Shown one piece after another: positions 42,401 to 51,270 of a DNA stretch of 64,000 bases. Each line of letters opens with the position of its first letter. Within the stretch, counting starts at the first letter, position 1. Below the pieces are notes generated by a model. It did no database searches. It saw nothing but the letters and a program-made list of their open reading frames with translations, and was not told the origin of the DNA. The stretch comes from an uncultured Roseicyclus sp. GTDB taxonomy: Bacteria > Pseudomonadota > Alphaproteobacteria > Rhodobacterales > Rhodobacteraceae. Location of the stretch: NCBI GenBank assembly GCA_947494975.1, contig CANLXA010000003.1, forward strand, positions 682,001 through 746,000, written 5' to 3'. A program made the translations under genes and the position numbers.

Positions 42401-45400
42401 CCACCGATGTTCAGCAGGTCACCCACCGTCTCGATCTCAAGCCCTTCGACCCCGGCAATCAGGCCGGTATTGGCAACGGTGCTTGCATCGACATCCACGC
42501 GATTGGCCGCGATCTGACCGCTGGTCAAAGAGATCTCATCCAGCCCCTCCGCCCCCAGATAGACGACGGGCACAAGAACGGCCTGGCCGTCGATGATCTG
42601 TTCCTCCAGCCAGATGATGGTCTCCGTCAGGGCCGCAACCTGCTCGGCGCTGAGCGCCACACCCGGCGTCAATTGCAGCGCACCCGTCGCGTCCACAGCG
42701 TTGTCGTACAGCCGCTGCATCAACGCGCGCAGATCGTCGGGGTTCGTGGCGGTCTGGCGACCTGTCAGGGCAAACAATTGCTCCTGGATCAGGCGGGCTT
42801 CCACGTAGGCGTCCCCAAACCGGCGTTGTGTAAGGTCGGGGTCGTATCCGCCGATCTGATCGAGGAAGTAATCGGACGAGAGGAATTCGCTGACATCGAT
42901 GAATTCGGGCCGCGTTTCGATCAGGAACGGCGTGTTCGGATCGCCGGAGGGCTGGAACAGCCCGGACCGCCCGAGGATGGCGTTGGGATTGACGGCGCCG
43001 ATCTGCGGTGGCGTGGCAAGCGCACGGTCGCCGGAGGTGAGCCCGACCTGGCTGGCGCCCGCCCGCACAGCGTTATTGCCAAGATATCCGTCCACATCGG
43101 CCGACAAGGTGCCCGCGGCCTGGATTGTGGCAAAGACCGCGCCGCTGGTGGCCGTTTCCCGGTCCGTCGTTGTGCGGGTCCGGTTGCGGTAATCGTAGTC
43201 GAAACAGATGCCCAGAATACGGATGTCGCAATAGCGCTCCCGGTAGAAGGATTCGGTGCTGATCACGACGGTCTCAACCAGATCCTGCCCGGTATTGACG
43301 ATGCTGCCCGCATTCAGCGTGACGTCGCCATTGGCGGCCAAGGCGCTGTAATCGTTGGTGATCGCATCCGCATTGATCGTCAGGTCGCCGCCGGCCACGA
43401 TTCGGGCAGGCGCATTCGTAACGGGATCGGCGATCATGCGCGTGGTCGTGATGGTCTGGACCACGTCGTAGGTGCGGCTGGGGTGGCTGATGCCCGGGAA
43501 ATCCCCGGGCGGACCTGAACGGGTTTCGACGGTGACTTGCGGCACGATCGTCGGTGTGGGCTGGCTGTTTTCCACCAAGGCCGCCGCAATCAGGATCGAC
43601 CCGGTGATGGCCTCGATATTGGCGGACCGGTTCAGCAGGGCCGCCGCGCGCGCGCCGCTTGTGCCCTGGATGGTCAGGCCGCCCTCGGAAATGATATCCG
43701 CAAAATCATTCTCCAGCGTTCCATCCAGCGCCAACAGCATGCCGCCGCCGCTGTAGAGGAGGCCGGTATTGGTGATGTCGCCAAGGGTGGTGATGGCAAC
43801 GTCCGCCCCGGACGACCCCAAGGGGCCGCGGTTGACCACGTTAGCGGCCTCAACGCTCAGGGGGCCACCCGTCACCACCGCGCCATCGTTCGTCAGCGTG
43901 CCACCGGCGGACAGCAGGCCGGTTGTGCCCGCGCGCAGATCACCTCCGATATTCAGATCACCGGCGGATGCCAGGGCCAGCGCACCTTCCGTCGCCACGT
44001 CACCTGTGACACCCAGATCACCGGACCGCGTGGACAGGTCCGCGTTGCCGCCCGCCTCGAACTCGGCACTGCTGGACAGGGTTTCGGCGGCGATGTCGAT
44101 GCCACCACCAACGTCGTAGTCACCGCCCGTGATCGTCAGGCCGCCAGTGCTTGCAATTGCAAGGTCATCCCCGATGCTCAGCGTTGCGCCTGTGGCAGAC
44201 AAGACCGCCGTTTCAATATCGACATCACCCAGAACGGTCAGGGCCTCCGCGCCGCCGGTTTGGTTCAGCGTGATTGCATCGGCCAGCAATCTTGCGTCCC
44301 CCGAGGCGGCAATCTGCGCACCGGTCGCCGCCAAGACATCCGTGGTGATCGCGATATCCGCCGCAGCCCCGAGGGTCCCGTTCACGTCCATGCCCGCCGC
44401 CGCCAAGGCCCCTGAGCCAAGTGTCACGGTGTCGGCGGTCACGGTCAGATCAGCGGCAGAGGCGATTGTCGCACCCGCCGATATCTCGGCAGAGGAGCCC
44501 GTCAGTTCGATCGCGTCGTCGGCAAACAGGGATGTCTCCACCACAACGGGCCCGGCGTTTGAGCGTATTGTGGCCGGTCCGCTGGCTTGTGCCCGGCCAA
44601 TGACCAGGCGGCCATCGGCCGTCAGCGTCATGCCGCCCGCACTTGCGCTCATCTCCCGCGGGGCCCGCACGGCCACACCGGTCCCCGTCGACAGGAGGGA
44701 GATGCGGCCCGCGTAAAGCCCGCCCACGGCCGTGCTATCGATGGCAAAGGCGGGGCCGGTGCTGCCGTCATCGGCAAGCGCCGTGACCGCACCGGTGGCA
44801 TAGGCAAAACTGTTGCGCCCCGTGGCGACGCGCACATCTTGGCCAGCGACTGATCCCTCGAACGTGACCTGGCGGGAGATGATGTCGAACAGGCTGACGC
44901 CGCTAAGGTCGGCCCCATTCACACCAAACATGATTTCGCCGTCATCGACGGTGAACCCCTGCAACGACCCGCCCACAATGTCCGGCGTCCCGGTGGTCAG
45001 CACCACACGTGGGGTGCGAATGAAACCGCAGCCATTGCAGGTGATGCCATTGGGGTTGGCGACGATCACATCCGCCGATTGCCCCGCAACCTCGGTCACG
45101 CCGTTGAGCGCCGATCCGTTGCCGCTCACCACCTCGTTCAGGATTACACGCGCCGCACCGGATCCTGCCAAGTTCGCGTTGCCCGGCGTCACACCGCCCA
45201 GCTGCGTCTGCCCAAATGTCCCGGCCTCGTTGTTGAGGATCAGGCCGTCCGTGCCGACGTTGAATTCATCATACAGATTGTGAGACAGGCCCTGCCCGTT
45301 CGGCGTGGCGATGTTGACCAAAGGAACGCCATTGGGGGCGTCCTGGACGTTGAGGCCACCGGTGGCCGCTGGGTCAACGGCGACCTGTGCCAGGATTGGC

Positions 45401-45486
45401 TGCACTCCGATCGCAAGGATCGAAATACCGGTCACAAGACCATGGGCTATTTGGGAAAATGACGGCCGGAAAATAGGCGGCAACAT
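39382..45486 (-). CDS. cdiA: CdiA-type two-partner-secretion exoprotein with C-terminal toxin
   Basis: A 2034-residue exoprotein. The signal peptide ends near ILAQ (residue 34). The TPS secretion domain (about 35-280) has the diagnostic VANPNGITCNGCGFI. Long glycine-rich hemagglutinin-type repeats follow (AGGDAALNAGGDIAIS and relatives, to about 1260). A helical region leads to a pretoxin segment with HENNYLNHNEWE (about 1636), comparable to the VENN/ENNYL boundary motif. A hydrophobic glycine-rich stretch lies near 1800. The last roughly 130 residues contain GDHMPSRAAM (about 1914) and TGAGHCAMSNTFGGRND (about 1955), a two-histidine arrangement suggesting an HNH-like nuclease; that is tentative. 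It is secreted by the adjacent CdiB. Confidence 0.88.
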   Translation of the reverse strand: MLPPIFRPSFSQIAHGLVTGISILAIGVQPILAQVAVDPAATGGLNVQDAPNGVPLVNIATPNGQGLSHNLYDEFNVGTDGLILNNEAGTFGQTQLGGVTPGNANLAGSGAARVILNEVVSGNGSALNGVTEVAGQSADVIVANPNGITCNGCGFIRTPRVVLTTGTPDIVGGSLQGFTVDDGEIMFGVNGADLSGVSLFDIISRQVTFEGSVAGQDVRVATGRNSFAYATGAVTALADDGSTGPAFAIDSTAVGGLYAGRISLLSTGTGVAVRAPREMSASAGGMTLTADGRLVIGRAQASGPATIRSNAGPVVVETSLFADDAIELTGSSAEISAGATIASAADLTVTADTVTLGSGALAAAGMDVNGTLGAAADIAITTDVLAATGAQIAASGDARLLADAITLNQTGGAEALTVLGDVDIETAVLSATGATLSIGDDLAIASTGGLTITGGDYDVGGGIDIAAETLSSSAEFEAGGNADLSTRSGDLGVTGDVATEGALALASAGDLNIGGDLRAGTTGLLSAGGTLTNDGAVVTGGPLSVEAANVVNRGPLGSSGADVAITTLGDITNTGLLYSGGGMLLALDGTLENDFADIISEGGLTIQGTSGARAAALLNRSANIEAITGSILIAAALVENSQPTPTIVPQVTVETRSGPPGDFPGISHPSRTYDVVQTITTTRMIADPVTNAPARIVAGGDLTINADAITNDYSALAANGDVTLNAGSIVNTGQDLVETVVISTESFYRERYCDIRILGICFDYDYRNRTRTTTDRETATSGAVFATIQAAGTLSADVDGYLGNNAVRAGASQVGLTSGDRALATPPQIGAVNPNAILGRSGLFQPSGDPNTPFLIETRPEFIDVSEFLSSDYFLDQIGGYDPDLTQRRFGDAYVEARLIQEQLFALTGRQTATNPDDLRALMQRLYDNAVDATGALQLTPGVALSAEQVAALTETIIWLEEQIIDGQAVLVPVVYLGAEGLDEISLTSGQIAANRVDVDASTVANTGLIAGVEGLEIETVGDLLNIGGQITSDGDIALDAGGRFANVSGEITGADISIAAAEFENSAAVIRDETEFGFSDRPQATGLIAATGNLGIDIEGDLTSEGGQFSAGGDAALNAGGDIAISALRLETLREQEFSDGYDNSYSLDVQLAEITVSGNVTLGAGEDLTIAGGAIEAGGDASLTAVGDIEISSVQEIRQDDMVLDIDSGGLFGVETDIRRQDQVLSTERATIDAGGILTIASGAGDVTLEAPALTSGEETVVSAENGQVSILTTEDSAFTRDERREEDLLWWNSEDEGSTETTRTFTQIEAGGGLQIISGGEIMVEYTATGNFEDGIAQLAAAPGLEWMAQLEAMDNVAWQRAETAFEEWDYEDQGLTEAGALLVTVVTTFALGPGIDALALNLTGQLGGSAALNAAINAGLTTLTNQAAVSLINNQGDIGAVLDELGSADSLRGLVTAMVSAGLGSQLVSATGLDVNLPDGASLVDRTLHTLQADLIRDSVNATVDVAINGGDLGDAFVDGWTNAMVMAGLGAVQERIGDFAAVNDIPEGSLSHALAHAVAGGLAAELAGESFEDGALGAALAAIAGPLVGGSDLTPERQIELQNLIATTAALLAGAGVDGASIAGSIGGSAHENNYLNHNEWEVYLAALEECGDNAACTEEAHQWAEVTSLENQHRMMTCRAAGTCSDIIAELDGAEALRRQFGNGSELVVGLQNAAYYNSRGNRIYGYAHRDTGLTGEDLEYNDFHATHCGAMSNADCVRSFETTVSIRQMGDRQTQLGALGTIGTVVALVSTGCGGVAGCFILLGGGAMSADQLETGLDNTTALFDAELTNSVQGLMELGFDQETAEQIEFWTGMGLGLADIAVIVAAAPRAGRAITELDPYDGPVQIGQTRTYGDSTTNAVVGDGLTGDHMPSRAAMQARLEDDLGRSLTADEATRLRDATGCVIVTGAGHCAMSNTFGGRNDPTRIQDDAANLRAAADSDFTAMIPDLRANGMTAAQIDAARQRLHILNGSIINDINVEFGTQIRY

Positions 45487-45510
45487 AACGAAAGTCCCAT
45501 TCTAAGACGA

Positions 45511-47076
45511 TCAAAAAGTCAGGCGGGCCTGGAGTGTGAACAGCCCGTCTTGGGGCGCTTGCGCAGCACTGGAAGCAGACAGGATTTCGCTATAAGTTGC
45601 ATCAATGTTGAAGTGGCGACCGGTCATAGTAAAGCCGACGGAATAGGAGGTCAGCGAACCACCGCCGATGCCAAACCTCGATTGGGCATAAATGCGCCCG
45701 GCATCCAGGCCGATATAGGGGGTGACGCTCATATTATCGCCAAATGCCAATGCATTGGGCGCACTGAGCGTATTGATCAGCTGCACGCCCCGATTGCCGA
45801 ATAGCAGGCTCGTACGGCTGCCCCGGACGCTGGAAAAGCCGCCAATGGAAAATTGCTCCGACCCGAACAAATTATCGTTGGAATACTGGCCCGACAGGCG
45901 CGACGACAACACAAACGCCTGATCGCCCGCCTCCCAGGTCCTTTGATAGGACGCGTCGAACAGCAGCGCCGTGTACTGGGCAATCGGTGAGCCTGTCGGC
46001 GCGGTCGCATCATCAAAGGCCCCGAACAGCGACAGGCCCTGGCGCAGGGTCAGCGTGGCATTCACCTGCCCGCCCAAGGCCGGTTGGAACCGGCGAAGAA
46101 ATGCGTCCAACACCGTCAGGCGACGCGAGGACGTATCTATCGTCGTTCCAAGGATCTGGTTTTTATTGTCGGTCCATCGCAGGGCGACACCCGCATCCCA
46201 CCGCCCCGCCTGGGATAGCGACAGAAGTCGCTCGGCCGACAGGCGGATCGATTGCGACCGGCCGGAGCTTTCGATGGGCCCGGTCACACCGGGAACGTCT
46301 ATCAGATAATCCGATGCACTGGCCGACAGGCCATAGGTCCAGAACCCGAACGGCAGCGAACCCGAAACACTGTAGGAATTGCCCACAGGGCTGTTCGGTC
46401 CGAAGGAAAGTGCGCCCGGCTCCATGCTGCGCTGGTAGGAAAAACTCCAACTGTCATTCAGGCCGAACAGGTTATCGTAGCCGAAGGTCTGCCCATAGTT
46501 GAATTCGCCGGTGGAGGTGGTGCCGCGATTGTCCACGGCGATACTTGCGCTCCACGGCTGGCCCTGCGTCACATCCACGGCCACGACGCTATCGCCGGGC
46601 TCGGCGCCGGGTACGAGTTGGCTGGTGGCATCGCTTGAGGGCAACCGGTTGATCTGGGCCAGGCCTTGTTCCAGCCGCCGCAACTCAAACGGGCGGCCCA
46701 CCATGCCCGGAAACGCGGTCGCGGCGCGCAGGGGGGCTGGCACGCCGTTTTCCGCGACAAGAATGTCAGACACCTGCCCTTCCACCACGGTGATCGTCAG
46801 CGTTCCGTCCGACAGGTCCTGTTCCGGCAGATAGGCCCGCGCGGCGACATAGCCCGCGTCGATATAGGCCAGCGTCACGCTCTCCAACAGCGCGTTGAGG
46901 CCCTCGATACCGATACAGCCGAGTTGACCCGCGAAGCCTGCCTGCAGGTCAGCCTCCGAAATCAAGGTCACGCCGCTCAGGGTCACTTGGGTGACGTCAA
47001 CACAGGTTTGGCTATCGGCAGGCGCGGCCAAACCGAGGCCAAGCACGGCGCAGGCGCAACGCGTGAGCTTATTCAT
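45511..47076 (-). CDS. cdiB: ShlB/FhaC/HecB-type two-partner-secretion transporter
   Basis: A 521-residue outer-membrane TpsB protein. After a signal peptide ending near ADS-QTC (residue 23) come POTRA domains (VTLSGVTLISEADL and GYVAARAYLPEQDLSDGTLTI, about 30-110) and a 16-strand barrel. The barrel has the conserved RGSRTSLLFGNRG region equivalent to the tip of loop 6 (about 425) and a C-terminal aromatic LQARLTF. The start at 47076 overlaps the end of the IalB-like gene by eight bases. It exports the CdiA protein encoded 24 bases downstream. Confidence 0.92.
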   Translation of the reverse strand: MNKLTRCACAVLGLGLAAPADSQTCVDVTQVTLSGVTLISEADLQAGFAGQLGCIGIEGLNALLESVTLAYIDAGYVAARAYLPEQDLSDGTLTITVVEGQVSDILVAENGVPAPLRAATAFPGMVGRPFELRRLEQGLAQINRLPSSDATSQLVPGAEPGDSVVAVDVTQGQPWSASIAVDNRGTTSTGEFNYGQTFGYDNLFGLNDSWSFSYQRSMEPGALSFGPNSPVGNSYSVSGSLPFGFWTYGLSASASDYLIDVPGVTGPIESSGRSQSIRLSAERLLSLSQAGRWDAGVALRWTDNKNQILGTTIDTSSRRLTVLDAFLRRFQPALGGQVNATLTLRQGLSLFGAFDDATAPTGSPIAQYTALLFDASYQRTWEAGDQAFVLSSRLSGQYSNDNLFGSEQFSIGGFSSVRGSRTSLLFGNRGVQLINTLSAPNALAFGDNMSVTPYIGLDAGRIYAQSRFGIGGGSLTSYSVGFTMTGRHFNIDATYSEILSASSAAQAPQDGLFTLQARLTF

Positions 47077-47692
47077 AGGCGGCGCGGGCCTGCTCAAAGG
47101 CTGCGACCGCCGCCGTGAATCCACGAAGGGAAAAGCTGATCCGCACCGTCTCTCCTTCGATCAGGCTCAAGGCGGCTTCCGCCGTGATGCCGCGCCTGAA
47201 TTGGTTCAGAAGGGGCGCATCGGCCTCGATCAGGACCCAGCACCCCGTTTCGTTACAGTTGCGATAGCGCACGCGGCGCTCATTTGCTCCATCGACGCGT
47301 AATCCAAAATCCGCCGGCAGATAGACGTCGAGCGGCATCTGGATCAGCAGCGCAAGGCCCGTGTCTGCGGGGGCCAAGGACACAGCCATCACATCCTGTG
47401 CGACATCGCCATGCTGCACCTGCACCCGCTGCCATACACGGCAGCTATCCGCCGAACTCTGCGGGCAACTGACGCGCCAATCGTCAAAAACCTGCACGTC
47501 GGGGATTGACCGCGCGTCTTGCGCCCAAACGGCGACGGCACCAAGGCTGAGCGCCGATGCGACGCCAACGATCCATGGGAACGGTCGACGCAAAAAGCGC
47601 AGCAATGCTATCGTCTTGCGTGGTGAGGAAGGGGTCACGAGAAACGCTTTCGGCACGGAGTTGTCGATTTTCCTAGCGGGGTTCGCCCGCAT
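47069..47692 (-). CDS. IalB-family (invasion-associated locus B) protein
   Basis: About 207 residues with one N-terminal hydrophobic segment (PFPWIVGVASALSLGAVAVWA, an uncleaved anchor or signal peptide) followed by the IalB domain. In it, VFDDWRVSCP, SCRVWQRVQV, a VDGA-type strand and the paired cysteines of RNCNETGCWVLIEAD are visible. IalB-like proteins are secreted or periplasmic in alphaproteobacteria. The start is uncertain: ATG 47692 is used here, with ATG 47701, ATG 47770 and GTG 47638 as alternatives, none with a strong ribosome-binding site. Overlap with cdiB indicates it is the first gene of the CDI operon, an unusual partner. Confidence 0.75.
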   Translation of the reverse strand: MRANPARKIDNSVPKAFLVTPSSPRKTIALLRFLRRPFPWIVGVASALSLGAVAVWAQDARSIPDVQVFDDWRVSCPQSSADSCRVWQRVQVQHGDVAQDVMAVSLAPADTGLALLIQMPLDVYLPADFGLRVDGANERRVRYRNCNETGCWVLIEADAPLLNQFRRGITAEAALSLIEGETVRISFSLRGFTAAVAAFEQARAAYE

Positions 47693-47770
47693 TCTCCACA
47701 TGGCGCAGGCCCAATCGGAGTCAAACTGACAGGCGACCTCCTGCGCGTCCTTCGATCCCGTCATTGCCAT

Positions 47771-48470
47771 CGCGAACGCCGACGTTATCCCTCGCGCCGT
47801 TCAAACCGCGAAGACACCTAACTCCACCCCGTGCCAAGGCCGTCCGAGCACACGACGTTGGAGGAAAACAGCGAGGCGAAAGTCCGAGAGTTGTTTTTGT
47901 AGGTGCGCCCCAAGCCATTTAAGTCAATGAAATCGACGTCTTTGCGAGTTGCACTTCATGCGGCAGAACATGCGATAACAAACGATGGGGATCGTGAGCT
48001 GACGAAGGTCTAGCAGGAAGTGACCATATCCCCGAATGCACCGATCACGCACAATGCTCTCGCCTGTCGGGCCCATCCCGGCGGAAGCTGGCAACATTCG
48101 AGCCGCAATCACGACTCGAAGCACCTGTGCTTCCGACCCGAAGGCACAACACCTCTTGCGTGTTCAACCCGCACAGAACGCCCTAATGACAAGTAGGATC
48201 GACACGCTTTCGGAATACTTCACGGCAGAAAGCTCGCAATTGTCGGTCTGGAATTCGACCGGTGCGTCGTGAGAAATTTATCTGTGACGCGCTATCGAAG
48301 GTACGGCGTAGTCATCGTCAAGCCAGCAACCCTGCGGTCGGGCGAAAAGATTAGGCGCCAAACGCGTCCGCCACGGATCCTGTCGCCATGCAGTAGAGCG
48401 GCATATGCGGGACGGCACCTCTGCGTCTTGAGCCGAGACCCATGAAACCGCGACGGTAGACGGCCGGACA
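47771..48470. other. 700-base interval upstream of the CDI operon; no supported gene
   Basis: This stretch is lower in coding signal than its neighbours. A 66-codon minus-strand frame (47924-48124) and a 78-codon plus frame have no recognisable family. Segments around 48278-48470 on the minus strand read as a continuous frame after the CPBP gene's stop (GGRVWRLIFSPDRRVAGL) and may be a decayed gene. No transposase signature or flanking inverted repeats were identified. It probably holds the CDI promoter. Confidence 0.4.
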
Positions 48471-49118
48471 TCAGGTCGAACCTGTTTGAAAAAACGGGAT
48501 GAAGGCGCCGATGTTGACCAGCGCATGGCTGACGGCGGGCCAGCCGACCGAGTTGGTTGCTCGGGTCATCATCAACCATACAAACCCCATGAAAAACGCA
48601 CCGCCCAGCAAGCCCAGAGCACCGAATTCGTAGGAAACCCCCGAAAAGAGCAACAACGGGACATGCCAAAGCGTAAACATCACAAGGCCCACGGCTTCGA
48701 AACGCCAACTTCCGTATGCATTTGATCTGTAGGTCCGCCGCCACGCGAATTCTTCCAGCGGTCCGTTGATTGCGCCCACCGCAATCGCGAGAAGGATCAA
48801 CTCGATGTCGCCAAAGCGGGCACCTGGCGTTCCTGCGCCAATCGCGACAAGGCAGGGCAAGGCCAGGGCGGCCGCAATCACCGGCCAGCGCACCCCAGAC
48901 AGGCGCACCGTGACTTTGGGATGGTCGCCCGCACATCCGACGGCGACCGGGATGCAATAGATGATCCAGTAGATCGCAAGGATGCAGACGTAGCCGTAGG
49001 GAAAAGCGACAGCAGCCGATGCCGCAGGAACCGCTGCCGACATGACAATGATCAACGCACATCCTGCCGCAACAAGTCTGACCTGTGCGGCAGGAAGCTG
49101 GAGGCGTTCTCTGGTCAC
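48471..49118 (-). CDS. CPBP-family intramembrane metalloprotease
   Basis: A 215-residue membrane protein with about six hydrophobic segments. The CPBP/Abi signature is present: GPLEEFAWRRTYRS (EExxxR motif, about 117-130), FTLWHVPLLLF (F-x-x-x-H, about 146) and VSHALVNIGAF (H-x-x-x-N/B, about 198). Members are glutamate-type intramembrane proteases, sometimes protecting against self-made bacteriocins. Its nearness to the CDI locus, upstream and on the same strand, is noted without proof of linkage. ATG 49118 gives a complete family-length product. Confidence 0.85.
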   Translation of the reverse strand: MTRERLQLPAAQVRLVAAGCALIIVMSAAVPAASAAVAFPYGYVCILAIYWIIYCIPVAVGCAGDHPKVTVRLSGVRWPVIAAALALPCLVAIGAGTPGARFGDIELILLAIAVGAINGPLEEFAWRRTYRSNAYGSWRFEAVGLVMFTLWHVPLLLFSGVSYEFGALGLLGGAFFMGFVWLMMTRATNSVGWPAVSHALVNIGAFIPFFQTGST

Positions 49119-49250
49119 GCTGATCGCTCGAGCAGGTTCATTGGATCTCGGGCTGTCATGACTTGTATTGGCAGATTGAGGGATTGGAGCTGTTCACACC
49201 AACGGTCCGCCCGCTTTCCTTGATATGTCGACGATCATGCGCATGACCGC

Positions 49251-49541
49251 TCACCCGCAGGTGAGGTCATGAATGCGCCCATTGTCATCGACATGGATGT
49301 TCACCCTGTCAGGCACGAAATCCATCGTCACGATATCGCCCGCCATGATGAGGCGAAGGTTGGGGTCGGCGGGAAACGTGACCGCCGCCAGGCTCGCGCC
49401 AAGAAAGCCTCTGTAGCTTTCCAAATCGCAGGTCTCCTCGGTTTGCGGGGCGCAGGCGGCGATCCCCAGAAGAGCCGCAAGGCAGAAGGCAACACTCACA
49501 GGTCGCGATGGAATGTGGGGCACGGTTTTTTCCCTTTTCAT
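49251..49541 (-). CDS. I78-family peptidase-inhibitor-like lipoprotein
   Basis: A 96-residue protein with a lipoprotein signal, lipobox LGIAAC (Cys about residue 30), followed by a short domain with the I78 pattern: ESYRGFLGASLAAV, RLIMAGDIVTMDFVPDRVNIHVD and GRIHDLTCG. Mature size of about 66 residues and the disulfide between the early cysteine of EETCDLES and the C-terminal TCG fit the family. Homologues are proposed serine-protease inhibitors in the periplasm. It lies 30 bases downstream of the AraC-type regulator on the same strand. Confidence 0.82.
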   Translation of the reverse strand: MKREKTVPHIPSRPVSVAFCLAALLGIAACAPQTEETCDLESYRGFLGASLAAVTFPADPNLRLIMAGDIVTMDFVPDRVNIHVDDNGRIHDLTCG

Positions 49542-49571
49542 GTGTAAAGCTCTGGCCGATCCGACGCATGA

Positions 49572-50756
49572 TCAGCCGATGTCTGCTACGTATCCCTGTG
49601 CGTCGTCGTGGTACTGGCTTGGCGTCATTCCGGTGTTTTTCTTGAACGCCGTGTAGAAGGACGACCGCGAATTGAAACCGGCCTCGTAAGCGATAAGCGT
49701 TATCGGCTGGTCACCCTGCACGATCATCGGTTTGGACGCCTCGACGCGCCACCCGTTCACGAAGTCGAAGAACGAGATGCCAAGATGCGCGTTCAATGTC
49801 TGAGAGACGTAATTCGTCGTCACGCCCACATGCTGGGACAGCCCCATCAACGACAGGTTCGCATCGCGAAACAACTGATCGCGGTCCATCGCGACGTGCA
49901 GCTTTCTGGCGATCCGATCCGCCCGCTCGGGGTCCAGCGCGCTCTTCTCGTATTTGACGTGGGTTATCTCATCATGCGCGTCCGCATCCGCCGCAAGTTC
50001 CGCCAGGCCCGGCGATTGTCGCAAACCCCAAAGTCCCAGTGTCAGGACGATCATCAACTCCAACGCGCTGTCGACAGCACCGGGCAAGCCGAGCGCGCCG
50101 TCCAGCCGCGCATTGACGAGTGACAGCAAATTCAGGATTGCAAAACTGCCGAACAAAATCGCCATACCAGTGATCCATCGGATTTCGTGGGGTTCGGTGC
50201 TCGCGAAGAGATCCTTCAGCCGTTCGCGATGTCGCATCTGCGCGCGCATCACGAGCGCCGCGTAGATCATGCACTGAAGATAGAAGGCAAATGGCAAGGC
50301 CTCGATCAGCCCGACGAACAATATGACGATGCCCGGCGCTTCATCGACCGGGGGCGGGACACCCACAGCGGTGGCTGGCGGTACCAGCAGGACGAGGGCG
50401 GCACCGGACAGGGCCGCGACGCCGGGCAGAGCAAGGTGCGCCAACGCTTCGCCGCGGCCGCGGACCAAGCTTTGGCCGGTCACGGAACGCACGTAGATCA
50501 GCAGCGCCGGCGACACGAAGAAGGCCGATATGTAAGATACCACCAATAGCTGCGCCGCCGTCCCCGGCCCCATGTCGCGCACCACGATGGAGGCGACATC
50601 AAAGAGATCGCTGAGCATCAGCGTCAGAAACAGGCAGGCCAAGAGGCCGTAGGCCGCCATCAGGCGCCACTGCGTGACGCTCAGGATCAGCGCGAAGCAA
50701 CAGATGGAAAACCCCGCGATCTCGATCGCCGCGCCCCATGTACCGATGGTCTGCAC
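49572..50756 (-). CDS. AraC-family transcriptional regulator with membrane-spanning sensor half
   Basis: A 394-residue protein in two parts. Residues 1-245 contain about seven hydrophobic segments (AAIEIAGFSICCFALILSV, LALPGVAALSGAALVLLVP, IVILFVGLIEALPFAFYL and others). The C-terminal AraC-type DNA-binding domain (about 285-390) has SLMGLSQHVGVTTNYVSQTLN as the first helix-turn-helix and ITLIAYEAGFNSRSSFYTAFKKNTGMTPSQY as the second. Such membrane-anchored AraC proteins sense envelope or hydrophobic signals. It is divergent from the alpha/beta-hydrolase operon at 51271 and probably controls it, or the I78 gene. Confidence 0.88.
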   Translation of the reverse strand: MQTIGTWGAAIEIAGFSICCFALILSVTQWRLMAAYGLLACLFLTLMLSDLFDVASIVVRDMGPGTAAQLLVVSYISAFFVSPALLIYVRSVTGQSLVRGRGEALAHLALPGVAALSGAALVLLVPPATAVGVPPPVDEAPGIVILFVGLIEALPFAFYLQCMIYAALVMRAQMRHRERLKDLFASTEPHEIRWITGMAILFGSFAILNLLSLVNARLDGALGLPGAVDSALELMIVLTLGLWGLRQSPGLAELAADADAHDEITHVKYEKSALDPERADRIARKLHVAMDRDQLFRDANLSLMGLSQHVGVTTNYVSQTLNAHLGISFFDFVNGWRVEASKPMIVQGDQPITLIAYEAGFNSRSSFYTAFKKNTGMTPSQYHDDAQGYVADIG

Positions 50757-51270
50757 TTTCCCGATCCTCGTGTTTCAGAACTTGCCCGGCATTGGTGTGT
50801 GGCCTTCCCTACCACGGCCCGGCCAAGACCTTAATGTCCGGCGGTCCGACACGTGTCCGCCCCTGACGGAACAGACAGCGCGTCGCTGCCCCAAGTGCGG
50901 GTCGCGTGCAAAACGGAAACGGCGCGATCCGCACACGTCCCCATGGGTGTGGTCATCCCGTATTCTACGGCACCGCTTCAATCCATGGTTGTTGGCTTGG
51001 GGTATTTCCGATGATGGCGGATTGCGGCAGGTCTCTGGTGGCCTGTCGTTTTTCGGTGTTCCCAAGGTTGACGGTTGCACAAAGGCCCGCGCCCCCAAAA
51101 TACCGGTCGCCACACCCGAGCGACCACAACCGGTCCTTGCCTACCGGGCCGGAGCGCTTTGCAGGGCAGAGGTCTTTAGTCGCCGAGCGCACGGTCGTAC
51201 GACGTCTCAGAACTCACGAAGCCGCGCAAGACGCGGGGCAGAGCTTCACCTCCGGGAAGGAACGTCAGCC
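50757..51270. other. Divergent regulatory interval between araC-type gene and hydrolase operon
   Basis: This 514-base gap contains no gene I can support, although open frames cross it. It carries short GC-rich symmetric elements such as GGTCCGACACGTGTCCGCC near 50843 (core GACACGTGTC, a perfect 10-base palindrome) that may be operators. The length is generous for a divergent promoter pair, so an untranslated leader or small RNA is possible. Confidence 0.4.

Noticed and set aside
47771-48470. An insertion-sequence remnant upstream of the CDI operon
   Set aside because: No transposase motif, terminal inverted repeats or target duplications could be found by reading.
50069-50076. Another TGTCGACA core
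   Set aside because: It is inside the AraC-type gene (codons for Ala-Val-Asp-Ser) with G/C flanks, far from any promoter.
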